DNA of 64,000 nucleotides. It comes from Acidobacteriota bacterium (GTDB taxonomy: Bacteria > Acidobacteriota > Terriglobia > Bryobacterales > Bryobacteraceae). Shown piece after piece: positions 27,679 through 35,356 of this stretch (position 1 is the stretch's first letter; each line of letters opens with the position of its first letter). Under the pieces are notes generated by a model. That model made no database searches, had not been told where the DNA came from, and saw only the letters and a program-made list of their open reading frames with translations. The stretch is taken from positions 1 to 64,000 of the forward strand of contig JAPKZA010000498.1 in NCBI GenBank assembly GCA_026394015.1, read 5' to 3'. The position numbers and the translations under genes were made by a program.

Positions 27679-30071
27679 TGCGTTTACTCACCGGACTCCT
27701 CGCCGTCACCCTCTGCGCCGCCCCCGCCAAGCTGAAAATTACGCCAGAAAACCCACTTCTGTTCGGCCAAGGCTCGAAGCAACGCCTCGTCGTTACCGCC
27801 GAATATCCCGACGGCACCGCCAAAGACGTCACCGCCGAAGCCGCCTTTACCGCCCACGGCCCAGCCGCCAGCATCGATCCGCAAGGCCTGCTCACCGCCC
27901 TCGCCAACGGCGGCAGCCCCGTCCGCGTCACCTGGCAAGGCCATACCGCCACCACCACCGCTCTCGTCCAACGCGCCGAAGCTCCCATCCCTCGCAGCTT
28001 CGCCAGCGATATCCTCCCCATCCTCACGAAGTACGGCTGCAACGGCGGCTCCTGCCACGGTGCCCTCAACGGCAAAAACGGCTTCAAGCTTTCCCTCTTC
28101 GGCTTTGAATCGGAACCGGACTACGACATGATTGCCACCGCCCACGAAGGCCGCCGCGTCAATCGGACCGACCCCGAAAAGAGCCTGCTCCTCCTCAAAC
28201 CCACCATGGGCCCCACCCCCCATGGCGGTGGCAAGCACTTCTCCGCGAAGTCCCCCGACTATCAAACCCTTCTCAACTGGCTCCGCGACGGCGCTCCCCG
28301 CGACCTCAAACACGAACGGAAAATGGTCGCCCTCCGCGTCACTCCCCCCCTTCTTACCCTCACCGGAAAAGACGCCAACCGCAAGCTCCTCGTCACCGCG
28401 CGCTTGGATGACGGCACCGAAGCCGACGTCACCCATCTCGTCAAGTTCTCCACCAACAACGATTCCATCGCCTCCATCAACGCCGCCGGCATCGTCAAAG
28501 CCGAGCGCGGCGGCGAAACGGCCATCGTCGTCCGCGGCCCCGGAGTCGCCGGCGTGGCCAAAGTCGCCGTCGTCATCGAACCCCGTAACGTCCCCCTCCT
28601 CCCCGTCAGCAATCTGATCGACGATCACATCAACGCCAAGCTCAAGCGCCTCCAGATTCCCCCGTCCGCCCTCGCCGACGATGCCACCTTCCTGCGCCGC
28701 GTCTACCTCGACGTCATCGGGACCATCCCCACCTCTGTCGAAGCCCGCGCGTTCCTGGCGAGCAAGGATCCCGCCAAGCGCACAAAGGTCGTCGACCAAC
28801 TGCTCCACCGCCCCGAGTATGCCGAATACTGGGCCATGTACTGGGGCGACCACCTCGATAACACCAAGCAGCAGATCTACAACAAAGGGCCCTACGCCTT
28901 CACCGAGTACTTGCAAAAGCAGTTCCGCGCCAACGTTCCTTACGATCAATTCGTGCGCTCGCTGCTCGTTTCCAGCGGCAACATGTACGAGGTACCCGCC
29001 ACCAACTTCTACCCCATCATGAAGAAGGAGCTCGACCTCGCCGAAAAGACAAGCCAACTCTTCCTCGGCGTCTCCATCGGCTGCGCGCGCTGCCACAACC
29101 ATCCGCTCGAACGCTGGAAGCAGAGCGACTTCGCCGGCCTGGCTGCCTTCTTCTCCCAGGTCCGCTACAAGGGCGGCGGCCCCCGCAACAACGAACGCGC
29201 CCTCTTCGTCGATTTCCCCCGCCAGTTCCAACACTCCGAAACGAAGAAGGTCTATCTCCCCAAAGCCCTCGACGGCCCCCAACTCGCGACCGTTGGTCTA
29301 TCGGACCGCCGCGAACTCCTCGCCGACTGGGTCACCGCGAAAGAGAACCCCTACTTCGCCCGCGCCATGGCCAACCGCATGTGGCGCATGTTCTTCGGCC
29401 GCGGCTTCGTCGAACCCGTCGACGATTTCCGCGCCACCAACCCCCCCTCGAACGAACCGCTCCTCGACGCCCTCGCCAAAGATTTCGCCGCCCATAACTT
29501 CGATCTCCACCACCTCATCAAGACCATCACCTTGTCGAGCGCCTACCAACTCTCGTCCGTCCCGGTCCCGGGCAACCGGCAAGACACCATGGCTTACTCC
29601 CGTTATTACCCGAAGCGGATTAGCGCCGAGCCGCTGCTCGATTCCATCTCTTTGGCGACCGCCGTCCCGGAGAAGTTCCGCGCCATGTACCCCGGCACCC
29701 GCGCCGCCGCTCTCCCGGAACCCGAAATCGAAAGCTACTTCCTGGAGGTCTTCGATCGCCCCTCCCGCCAACTCGTCTGCGAACGGAAAAACGAACCCAC
29801 GCTGAATCAGGCTCTCCACATGATCGGCGGCGACACCGCCCATCGGAAAGTCACCGATCCCACCGGCTACGTCAAGCAGGCTCTCGCACAGTTCCCCGAC
29901 GATGGGGCGCTGGTCGAAGAATTCTACCTCCGTACGCTCACCCGTTTCCCGGACGCCGAAGAGCTCGCCGCCGCCCGCAACGCCATCCGCAAGGCCAAAG
30001 GTCGCCAGCAAGGCGCCGAAGACGTCTTGTGGGCCCTTCTCAACACCAAAGAGTTTCTCTACAATCATTAA
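27678..30071 (+). CDS. DUF1549/DUF1553 protein with Ig-like and cytochrome-like N-terminus
   Basis: 797 residues, signal peptide MRLLTGLLAVTLCAAPA. Residues about 20-90 are a BIG2/Ig-like domain. Next 'YGCNGGSCHGALNGKNGF' is a CxxxxCH motif seen in planctomycete-type cytochrome-like domains. A second Ig-like domain is near 215-300. DUF1549 covers about 310-510 with 'FLRRVYLDVIGTIPTSVEARAF' and '[14 protein letters not shown]' (CxxCH haem-binding motif). DUF1553 covers about 540-790 with 'RRELLADWVTAKENPYFARAMANRMW'. Function is unproven; redox-linked or sulfatase/oligosaccharide-associated roles have been suggested. It forms an operon with the PPC protein and the DUF1501 protein. Confidence 0.88.
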   Translation: MRLLTGLLAVTLCAAPAKLKITPENPLLFGQGSKQRLVVTAEYPDGTAKDVTAEAAFTAHGPAASIDPQGLLTALANGGSPVRVTWQGHTATTTALVQRAEAPIPRSFASDILPILTKYGCNGGSCHGALNGKNGFKLSLFGFESEPDYDMIATAHEGRRVNRTDPEKSLLLLKPTMGPTPHGGGKHFSAKSPDYQTLLNWLRDGAPRDLKHERKMVALRVTPPLLTLTGKDANRKLLVTARLDDGTEADVTHLVKFSTNNDSIASINAAGIVKAERGGETAIVVRGPGVAGVAKVAVVIEPRNVPLLPVSNLIDDHINAKLKRLQIPPSALADDATFLRRVYLDVIGTIPTSVEARAFLASKDPAKRTKVVDQLLHRPEYAEYWAMYWGDHLDNTKQQIYNKGPYAFTEYLQKQFRANVPYDQFVRSLLVSSGNMYEVPATNFYPIMKKELDLAEKTSQLFLGVSIGCARCHNHPLERWKQSDFAGLAAFFSQVRYKGGGPRNNERALFVDFPRQFQHSETKKVYLPKALDGPQLATVGLSDRRELLADWVTAKENPYFARAMANRMWRMFFGRGFVEPVDDFRATNPPSNEPLLDALAKDFAAHNFDLHHLIKTITLSSAYQLSSVPVPGNRQDTMAYSRYYPKRISAEPLLDSISLATAVPEKFRAMYPGTRAAALPEPEIESYFLEVFDRPSRQLVCERKNEPTLNQALHMIGGDTAHRKVTDPTGYVKQALAQFPDDGALVEEFYLRTLTRFPDAEELAAARNAIRKAKGRQQGAEDVLWALLNTKEFLYNH

Positions 30072-30086
30072 GGCCGGAGCAGAACG

Positions 30087-31376
30087 ATGAAAATCACCAA
30101 CCAGACCGACATCTTTGGACGCCGCGATTTCCTCCGCATCGGCTCGCTCGGCGTCGGCGGCCTCTCCATCGCCAATGCCCTCCGCGCCGCCAAGGACGCG
30201 AAGAAAAAGGACATCAGCTGCATCCTGCTTTGGCAAAGCGGAGGCTCGCCGCAGCTCGATACCTTCGACATGAAGCCCGACGCTCCGGCGGAAATCCGCG
30301 GCGAGTTCAAGCCCATTCCCACCAACGTCCCGGGCCTCCACATCTGCGAGCATCTCCCCGAAATGGCGAAGATGATGGACAAAGTCACCGTCCTCCGCTC
30401 CCTTCGTTCAAAAGAGAACAATCACGAACGAGCCATCAACTACCTGCTCACCGGCTACCTCCCGCTCCCTACCCTCGAGTTCCCGTCCATGGGCAGCGTC
30501 ATCTCTAAACAGCTCGGCCCCAAAAACGGCCTCCCGCCCTACGTTGCCGTCCCCAACACCTTCCCATCCTACGGTGCCGGCTACCTCGGCGGAGCGCATA
30601 ACCCCTTCATCGCCGGCGACCCCAACTCGACCGGATACCAGGTCCGCGATCTCACCCTCCCTGTCGACGTCGATTGGGCTCGCGTCGAAAACCGCCGCTT
30701 TCTCGTCCAACAGATGGACTCCAAATTCCGCAGCGTCGAAGCCAGCCCGGACTTCGCCGCGCTCGATGAGTTTTCGAAGAAGGCCTACGATCTTCTCAGC
30801 TCCCCGACCGCCAAGAAAGCTTTCGACATCCAGTCCGAACCCGCCGCCCTCCGGGAGCGATACGGTCGCACCCCCGTCGGGCAAGGCGCCCTGCTCGCCC
30901 GCCGTCTGGTTGAAAATGGAGTTCGCTTCGTCACGGTCGCCAAAGGCTGGTTAAACTACGACACCCATGGCGATAACTTCAATATCTGCAAGAAGGTTCT
31001 GCTCCCCGAATTCGATAAAGCTTACGCCGCTCTTGTCACCGACCTCCATGATCGCGGCATGTTAGATACGACCCTCGTCATCGGCATGGGCGAGTTCGGC
31101 CGTACTCCTAAGATCAATGCCGACGCCGGCCGCGATCATCATAACAAGGCGTGGTCCATTGTCCTCTCCGGTGCTGGCATGACCGGCGGACGCATACTCG
31201 GCGCGACGGACAAAACGGCCACCGAAGTCACCGACTTCCCGGTCGAACCCGAGGATCTGCTCCATACCTTCTATAACATCCTCGGAGTCGACGCGAGCCA
31301 CGAGTACCAGACACCCATCGGCCGCCCGGCGAAGATTATTAACGAGGGCAAGCTCCTCAAACAGTTGCTCGCTTAG
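30087..31376 (+). CDS. DUF1501 (sulfatase-like fold) Tat-exported protein
   Basis: 429 residues. 'GRRDFLRIGSLGVGG' near residue 11 is a twin-arginine signal, implying folded export. The core has 'CILLWQSGGSPQLDTFDMKPDAPAEIRGEF' (a DUF1501 hallmark), 'HERAINYLLTGYLP' and 'TLVIGMGEFGRTPKINADAGRDHHN', which carries alkaline-phosphatase/sulfatase-superfamily-like metal residues. It ends with the family's 'LLHTFYNILGVDASHEYQTPIGRPAKII'. DUF1501 genes pair with DUF1549/DUF1553 genes, as here and again at 40860. Reaction unknown. GGAG lies 8 bases before ATG. Confidence 0.9.
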   Translation: MKITNQTDIFGRRDFLRIGSLGVGGLSIANALRAAKDAKKKDISCILLWQSGGSPQLDTFDMKPDAPAEIRGEFKPIPTNVPGLHICEHLPEMAKMMDKVTVLRSLRSKENNHERAINYLLTGYLPLPTLEFPSMGSVISKQLGPKNGLPPYVAVPNTFPSYGAGYLGGAHNPFIAGDPNSTGYQVRDLTLPVDVDWARVENRRFLVQQMDSKFRSVEASPDFAALDEFSKKAYDLLSSPTAKKAFDIQSEPAALRERYGRTPVGQGALLARRLVENGVRFVTVAKGWLNYDTHGDNFNICKKVLLPEFDKAYAALVTDLHDRGMLDTTLVIGMGEFGRTPKINADAGRDHHNKAWSIVLSGAGMTGGRILGATDKTATEVTDFPVEPEDLLHTFYNILGVDASHEYQTPIGRPAKIINEGKLLKQLLA

Positions 31377-31411
31377 CTGCCTATTTCTCCCTTCTTACTG
31401 TTGTTAGCGAC

Positions 31412-31440
31412 TTGACCAAGTTTGTTGCTATTGTTGTATT
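31412..31440 (+). promoter_or_regulatory. Sigma-70-like promoter candidate before the cupin gene
   Basis: TTGACC, then 17 bases, then TGTATT, in a locally AT-rich patch of an otherwise GC-rich region, about 75 bp before the cupin ATG. The -35 matches consensus at 5 of 6 positions; the -10 is poor. Confidence 0.35.
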
Positions 31441-31514
31441 CTTTACGAGCCGCGCTGAACCGCCGCGCAGCTCTCCCCGGCCTGCGGCGACCAATCTCCT
31501 GGAGTAACCCTACC

Positions 31515-31901
31515 ATGCGAATTACCAAGAACGATGTTCCCGAGAAGATCAATATTCCTGGCGCCATAGCTCGCCAAGTAACCGAATTTGGCGATGCGAC
31601 AGGCTACGGCAAAATCGCCGGCGAATACTTTTCGCTCGCGGCCGGTGTCGACATCGCGCCCCTGCTCAAGGGCCTCGAAGACGACCTCTGTCAGTCTCCC
31701 CATTGGGGCTATCTGATCGAAGGCGAGGTCACCGTAACCTACTTGGATGGCTCGAAAGACCTCGTCCTCGGCGGCGATCTTTTCTACTGGCCCCCCGGCC
31801 ATACCGTCGCGGTTTCCAAGGACGCCGAAATCATTCTCTTTAGCCCGCAACAGGAACACTGCGCCGTCGTCGACCACCTACGCAAGCAGCTCGTCGGCTA
31901 G
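31515..31901 (+). CDS. Single-domain cupin protein
   Basis: 128 residues from ATG 31515; the ORF track start at 31422 lies in the leader. The sequence is a compact cupin: 'HWGYLIEGEVTVTYLDGSKDLVLGGDLFYWPPGHTVAVSKDAEIILFSP'. The histidines expected for metal are only partly present (H in 'SPHWGY', H in 'PPGHTV'). No catalytic partner domain is attached. Small cupins like this bind ligands or act as isomerases or regulators; which applies here is unknown. Its stop overlaps the stop of the convergent PLP decarboxylase gene. Confidence 0.75.
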   Translation: MRITKNDVPEKINIPGAIARQVTEFGDATGYGKIAGEYFSLAAGVDIAPLLKGLEDDLCQSPHWGYLIEGEVTVTYLDGSKDLVLGGDLFYWPPGHTVAVSKDAEIILFSPQQEHCAVVDHLRKQLVG

Positions 31902-33142
31902 CGAAGCAAGGGAGCGGGGGAAGGACGACGTGAAGCCACATTCGCCCCCCGCAACTGCACTAGGAACGCTTCGACGTTGAAGTTCGGGTTCGCCGCCACG
32001 TTGCGAAACCACGGCTCCTCCGCGATCACGGTCCGTGACGTCGAACCCTCTGGCAGGCGGCCATAAAATTCGTCCATCCGTTCGACCACCCGCGGGCGCC
32101 AGTTCACGACGCCCGTCTCCGGTCGGGCCAACAGTTCCAAGTCCGCATCCTGCGCGACGAACTCCGCTAACCGCTCGGCCATCTCCATACACCGGTCAAT
32201 CCGGCTGGCGACCCCCGTGCCACCCCAAGCCAACAGCGTCGCCAGCAACGGCGTCGCCGCCGCGCCGTGCGATCCCAGCACCCCGATGTTGGGCGTGGCC
32301 AGATAAGCCCCCCCGAAGCTAACCGCCGCATGTGCCGACGCCACGTCCCGAAACAGCACGAAAGCCGACTCCTTCGGCTGAAAAAGCCATTTATGGGCCG
32401 AAACAGCCACTGAATCCGCGCGCTCAAGGCCCGCTAACCGATCTCCGTGCCGCGCCGACAAGCGTAGCGGTCCCGCCCACGCCGCGTCGATATGCGTCCA
32501 TCCCGCCCTGCCCGCGAGAGTCAACGGATCCAATCGGCCGCCGCTCGTCGTTCCCGCCGTCAGCACCAAAACCGTCCGGCTCAGGTCCCCCTCCAAAGCC
32601 TCGGCAATCATCGCCCCGGTTCGGTCTGAAGCAAGGGTCCGATAGCGCAACCCCAACAGGTGCGCCGCCTTGGCGATCGATAAGTGGGCGCCTTCGGAAG
32701 CGATCACCTCCGTTACCCCGGCGTTCTCACGAGCCGCCCACAGTGCGGTCAGATTCGCGACGGTACAGCCGGGGGTCATGTGCCCGCCCTGCATGCCAAA
32801 GTACGGGGCCAGCCAGCCGATCACAAGCTGCTCGATATTCCGTGCCACTGGCGCGGTCGCCGGATGCAGCAGGTTCTGATTCAGCGACGCGTTCCACAGC
32901 GTCAACGCCCACGTCACCCACGGCGTCGGCGGGTCCATGTGCGCAAACGCCGTCGCGGCTCCCAAGGGCGCGGCTTGCCCCAAGACAATTGGGGCCAGCA
33001 TGGCGAGCGTCTGGATTTCGCCCAGCCCGCTCTCCGGCATCCTCTCCGGTAGTGCCGTCGCCTGCCCCTGGCCGGGGCCCGCCCGTAGTAAATCCAGCGC
33101 TAATTGTAAGCCCTCGGCTTCAGCAGAAAAACTTCGGTCCAT
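31898..33142 (-). CDS. PLP-dependent group II amino-acid decarboxylase
   Basis: 414 residues from ATG 33142. 'PYFGMQGGHMTPGCTVANLTALWAAREN' is the decarboxylase PLP-phosphate region. 'THIDAAWAGPLRLS' supplies the Asp contacting the pyridine N. 'SVAVSAHKWLFQPKESAFVLFRD' holds the Schiff-base Lys in the H-K motif. Length is shorter than typical DOPA/tyrosine decarboxylases (about 470). Probable reaction: decarboxylation of an aromatic amino acid, glutamate or diaminobutyrate; specificity not visible. It ends 17 bp after the acetamidase-type gene on the same strand, so the two probably form one unit. Confidence 0.85.
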   Translation of the reverse strand: MDRSFSAEAEGLQLALDLLRAGPGQGQATALPERMPESGLGEIQTLAMLAPIVLGQAAPLGAATAFAHMDPPTPWVTWALTLWNASLNQNLLHPATAPVARNIEQLVIGWLAPYFGMQGGHMTPGCTVANLTALWAARENAGVTEVIASEGAHLSIAKAAHLLGLRYRTLASDRTGAMIAEALEGDLSRTVLVLTAGTTSGGRLDPLTLAGRAGWTHIDAAWAGPLRLSARHGDRLAGLERADSVAVSAHKWLFQPKESAFVLFRDVASAHAAVSFGGAYLATPNIGVLGSHGAAATPLLATLLAWGGTGVASRIDRCMEMAERLAEFVAQDADLELLARPETGVVNWRPRVVERMDEFYGRLPEGSTSRTVIAEEPWFRNVAANPNFNVEAFLVQLRGANVASRRPSPAPLLR

Positions 33143-33158
33143 CGGCGAAACCCTCGCG

Positions 33159-34139
33159 TCACTTCTTCCGCAACGACGCCCGCGGAATCAGCAACGCCAT
33201 CGATCCCCGCGCCGTCACCACTTCATATTTCCCCTGAAAAGCGATCAACAAATGGGCCGCCCACTCCTCCAACCCGTGTTCGGTCATCAAGTACTGCACC
33301 ATATCGGTCGTTGCCATCTCGAGCGCCCGGTCGAGCGAACTCTGGAACTCCGGCTGCGACCCGATGCTGATGATCGCCTCCGCCGTCTCCACCCGCGGCC
33401 CGGTCAAAGCCACACCCTTCCGCACACTCACCGAAAACTCAACGTCCATCGACGTTTCCACGCCATTCCCCGTCGGCTCCCCATCCCCCTGCAGCGCATG
33501 TCCATCGCCTAAAAACAGCATCGCTCCCGCATGATAAACCGGTAGGATCACCGTCGCCCCTTCGCCGATCCGGTTATAGTCCAAGTTACCCCCATACGGT
33601 CCCGAAGGACTCGACGTCGGTGCCCAATCCCCGGCCGCCGCCACCCCCACACACCCCAACATCGGTTTCGCCGGAAACTCCATCACGACCGCCTTGCTCC
33701 CCGGCTCCCGCAGACGAACTAACCCTTTCTCCCGGTCCAGATCCCACGGCACATAGTGCGCAAACCCCTTCCGGACTAAGTCACGCTTGTAAATCGGCGG
33801 GTAAGTCTTCTCGATATACTCCGGTGTCATCGCAAACAGTCCCAGCCGGTAGCCGGAGTATCCCCAATCCCGGTTCAAACGAACCTTCCGGAAGTGGATC
33901 ACCAGCGCATCGCCCGGCTCGGCACCCTCCACGTAAAAGGGCCCCGTCAACGGATTCGGCCCGTCCGTCACCTCGGTGCCCGTATGGTCCTTGCCGCTCG
34001 AATCGAGCGTCCGAGTCGCCACAATCTCGCCCGGCTTGATTCGCTGCTTCACCGGATGCTTGTGGAAAAAGGTGCGGTAAAAGGTCTCCGCCTGTAGATT
34101 CGTTATCACCAGACTGGCCAAAAAGAAGAGCAATCGCAT
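33159..34139 (-). CDS. Secreted acetamidase/formamidase-family protein
   Basis: 326 residues from ATG 34139, which gives the signal peptide MRLLFFLASLVITNLQA; the 38 residues before it are not signal-like. 'GPFYVEGAEPGDALVIHFRKVRLNRDWGYSG' and 'PMLGCVGVAAAGDWAPTSSPSGPYGGNLDYN' are strong acetamidase/formamidase signatures, the latter including active-site residues. 'LFLGDGHALQGDGEPTGNGVETSMDVEF' completes the beta-rich metal site. It hydrolyses short amides to ammonia and acid, here outside the cytoplasm. It precedes the PLP decarboxylase by 16 bp. Confidence 0.88.
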   Translation of the reverse strand: MRLLFFLASLVITNLQAETFYRTFFHKHPVKQRIKPGEIVATRTLDSSGKDHTGTEVTDGPNPLTGPFYVEGAEPGDALVIHFRKVRLNRDWGYSGYRLGLFAMTPEYIEKTYPPIYKRDLVRKGFAHYVPWDLDREKGLVRLREPGSKAVVMEFPAKPMLGCVGVAAAGDWAPTSSPSGPYGGNLDYNRIGEGATVILPVYHAGAMLFLGDGHALQGDGEPTGNGVETSMDVEFSVSVRKGVALTGPRVETAEAIISIGSQPEFQSSLDRALEMATTDMVQYLMTEHGLEEWAAHLLIAFQGKYEVVTARGSMALLIPRASLRKK

Positions 34140-34248
34140 ATCGGGAGTATAACCGGATCCAGTGCAAAACGGCACCTGTGTCAGTAACTGCAATGAAATC
34201 AAACACTTCCAGCTCGACCTTTCGCTTTTCGCCTCCTCCGAAATTCCG

Positions 34249-34263
34249 TTCACAAGGTGTGAA
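34249..34263. promoter_or_regulatory. Inverted repeat TTCACA-AGG-TGTGAA
   Basis: Perfect 6-bp arms separated by 3 bases, followed by AT-rich AAATAAAAAGAAG. Placed about 110 bp before the acetamidase start on one side and 180 bp before the STGPRT gene on the other. It could be an operator. Confidence 0.35.
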
Positions 34264-34378
34264 AATAAAAAGAAGTCCCTATCCCTTCAATTACCTACAA
34301 GGAATTTCCAGCCACCCTCCGATCCGTTTTCGCCGCCTCGCCTGATAGCCTGAAATCAAAGTTCGTCTGTCTCTTCTG

Positions 34379-34415
34379 AACGCCCCAGCCAACCAGCTGG
34401 GGCGTTCGCTTTTTT
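34379..34415 (+). terminator. Intrinsic terminator/attenuator hairpin
   Basis: AACGCCCCAGC, loop CAACCA, GCTGGGGCGTT: a perfect 11-bp GC-rich stem followed by CGC and six T. It lies only 27 bp before the STGPRT ATG on the plus strand. No gene upstream reads into it, so it would stop a short leader RNA, as an attenuator or the end of a small RNA. Confidence 0.75.
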
Positions 34416-34441
34416 ACCCCGAACTTTCTAAGGAGAACCCG

Positions 34442-35292
34442 ATGGAAACGCATCTCACTGACGAAGAGAAAAAGGCCCGCCGCGCCGAAATCAACCGCGC
34501 CAACGCCCAAAAAAGCACCGGCCCCCGTACCGCCTCTGGTAAAGCCAACTCGCGTCGCAACGGCCTCAAACACGGCCGCCACTCCGAGTTCATCGACTAT
34601 TCCAGCTCCGTCAACCCGGTCCTCCTCCCCGGCGAATCCATGGTCGACTACTCCCGCATGCTCGACGCCCTCATGGCCAAAATCGGCCCCCGCGACCATG
34701 CCGAAAAAGAGATCATCAGATCATCTACCGCCTCGCCGCCAGCCAATGGGAGACCCAGCGCTTTCGCTGCATCCGCCTCTTCCTCCTTGAAGACAAGTTC
34801 CAAACCGTCGAAGTCAAAGTTCAGCACGAAGTCCTGCCCGCCTGCGCCGGAGCCCTCAACCTGGCCCGCGCCTACCAGGCCGCCGCCGGCCCCGGGGGCG
34901 GTCTCGCCAGTCTCCGCCTCGAAATCGCCGCGGCCGAACGCTCCATCGCCGCCTGTTACCGCGAACTCAAACAGCTCCGCAGCTTCGACCCCTTTGACCG
35001 GCCCCCGGCCAATTTCAACCCGGCCACCGACATCGCCCAGCAGACCTACACCTCCGTCCCCAAGCCAGAAGATATACCGCCCGCCGCCCCGGCTCCCACC
35101 ACGGAAGTCGTTGCAAACACGGAAGAGGAACCCGCCGAAACCATCGAAAGCAGCGAAATCCAAAGCCAACCGAAGCCAGCCGCAACCCGGGAAGAAGCCC
35201 GCGCCGAACACGGCTATTCCATTGTCCTGCCCCCTCGCCGAGCGCCGCAGCGAGCGGCGCCCGTTCCCAAGGTCCGAACTGCCGCCGGCTGA
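34442..35292 (+). pseudogene. STGPRT-type acidobacterial protein, frameshifted
   Basis: The N-terminus 'RRAEINRANAQKSTGPRTAS' followed by 'GKANSRRNGLKHG' is the motif of a family multiplied in Acidobacteria. After 'EKEII' near 34719 the listed frame turns into Ser/Pro-rich nonsense. The -1 frame instead gives 'IYRLAASQWETQRF', 'LEIAAAERSIAACYRELKQL' and 'PKPAATREEARAEHGY', stopping at 35290-35292. So one base is missing near 34719, and the intact protein would be about 283 residues. The duplicated GATCATCAGATCATC at the break suggests slippage. AGGAGAA sits before the ATG. Function of the family is unknown. Confidence 0.7.
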
Positions 35293-35300
35293 AAACTAGT

Positions 35301-35334
35301 ACGGCCCAGGTCGCGCGAACGCGTCCTGGGCCGT
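35301..35334. terminator. Long perfect hairpin between convergent genes
   Basis: ACGGCCCAGG pairs with CCTGGGCCGT (10 bp); inside, TCGCG-CGAA-CGCGT extends the helix, leaving a CGAA loop. It sits between the STGPRT gene and the convergent TonB receptor, as expected for a bidirectional terminator, though no long T-run follows on the + strand. Confidence 0.6.
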
Positions 35335-35356
35335 TCCAGCTCGAAAGACCGCCGAT

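Larger units (their letters stand above)
34140..34441. other. 302-bp intergenic region with regulatory structure, no gene
   Basis: Between the divergently read acetamidase gene and the STGPRT gene. It holds a perfect inverted repeat at 34249, an AT-rich stretch after it, and a terminator-type hairpin at 34379 just before the STGPRT start. No protein-coding reading frame of interest was seen. Confidence 0.6.

Noticed and set aside
34442-34730. Programmed -1 frameshift in the STGPRT gene
   Set aside because: No X-XXY-YYZ slippery site that re-pairs both tRNAs and no obvious downstream stimulator; a missing base is simpler.
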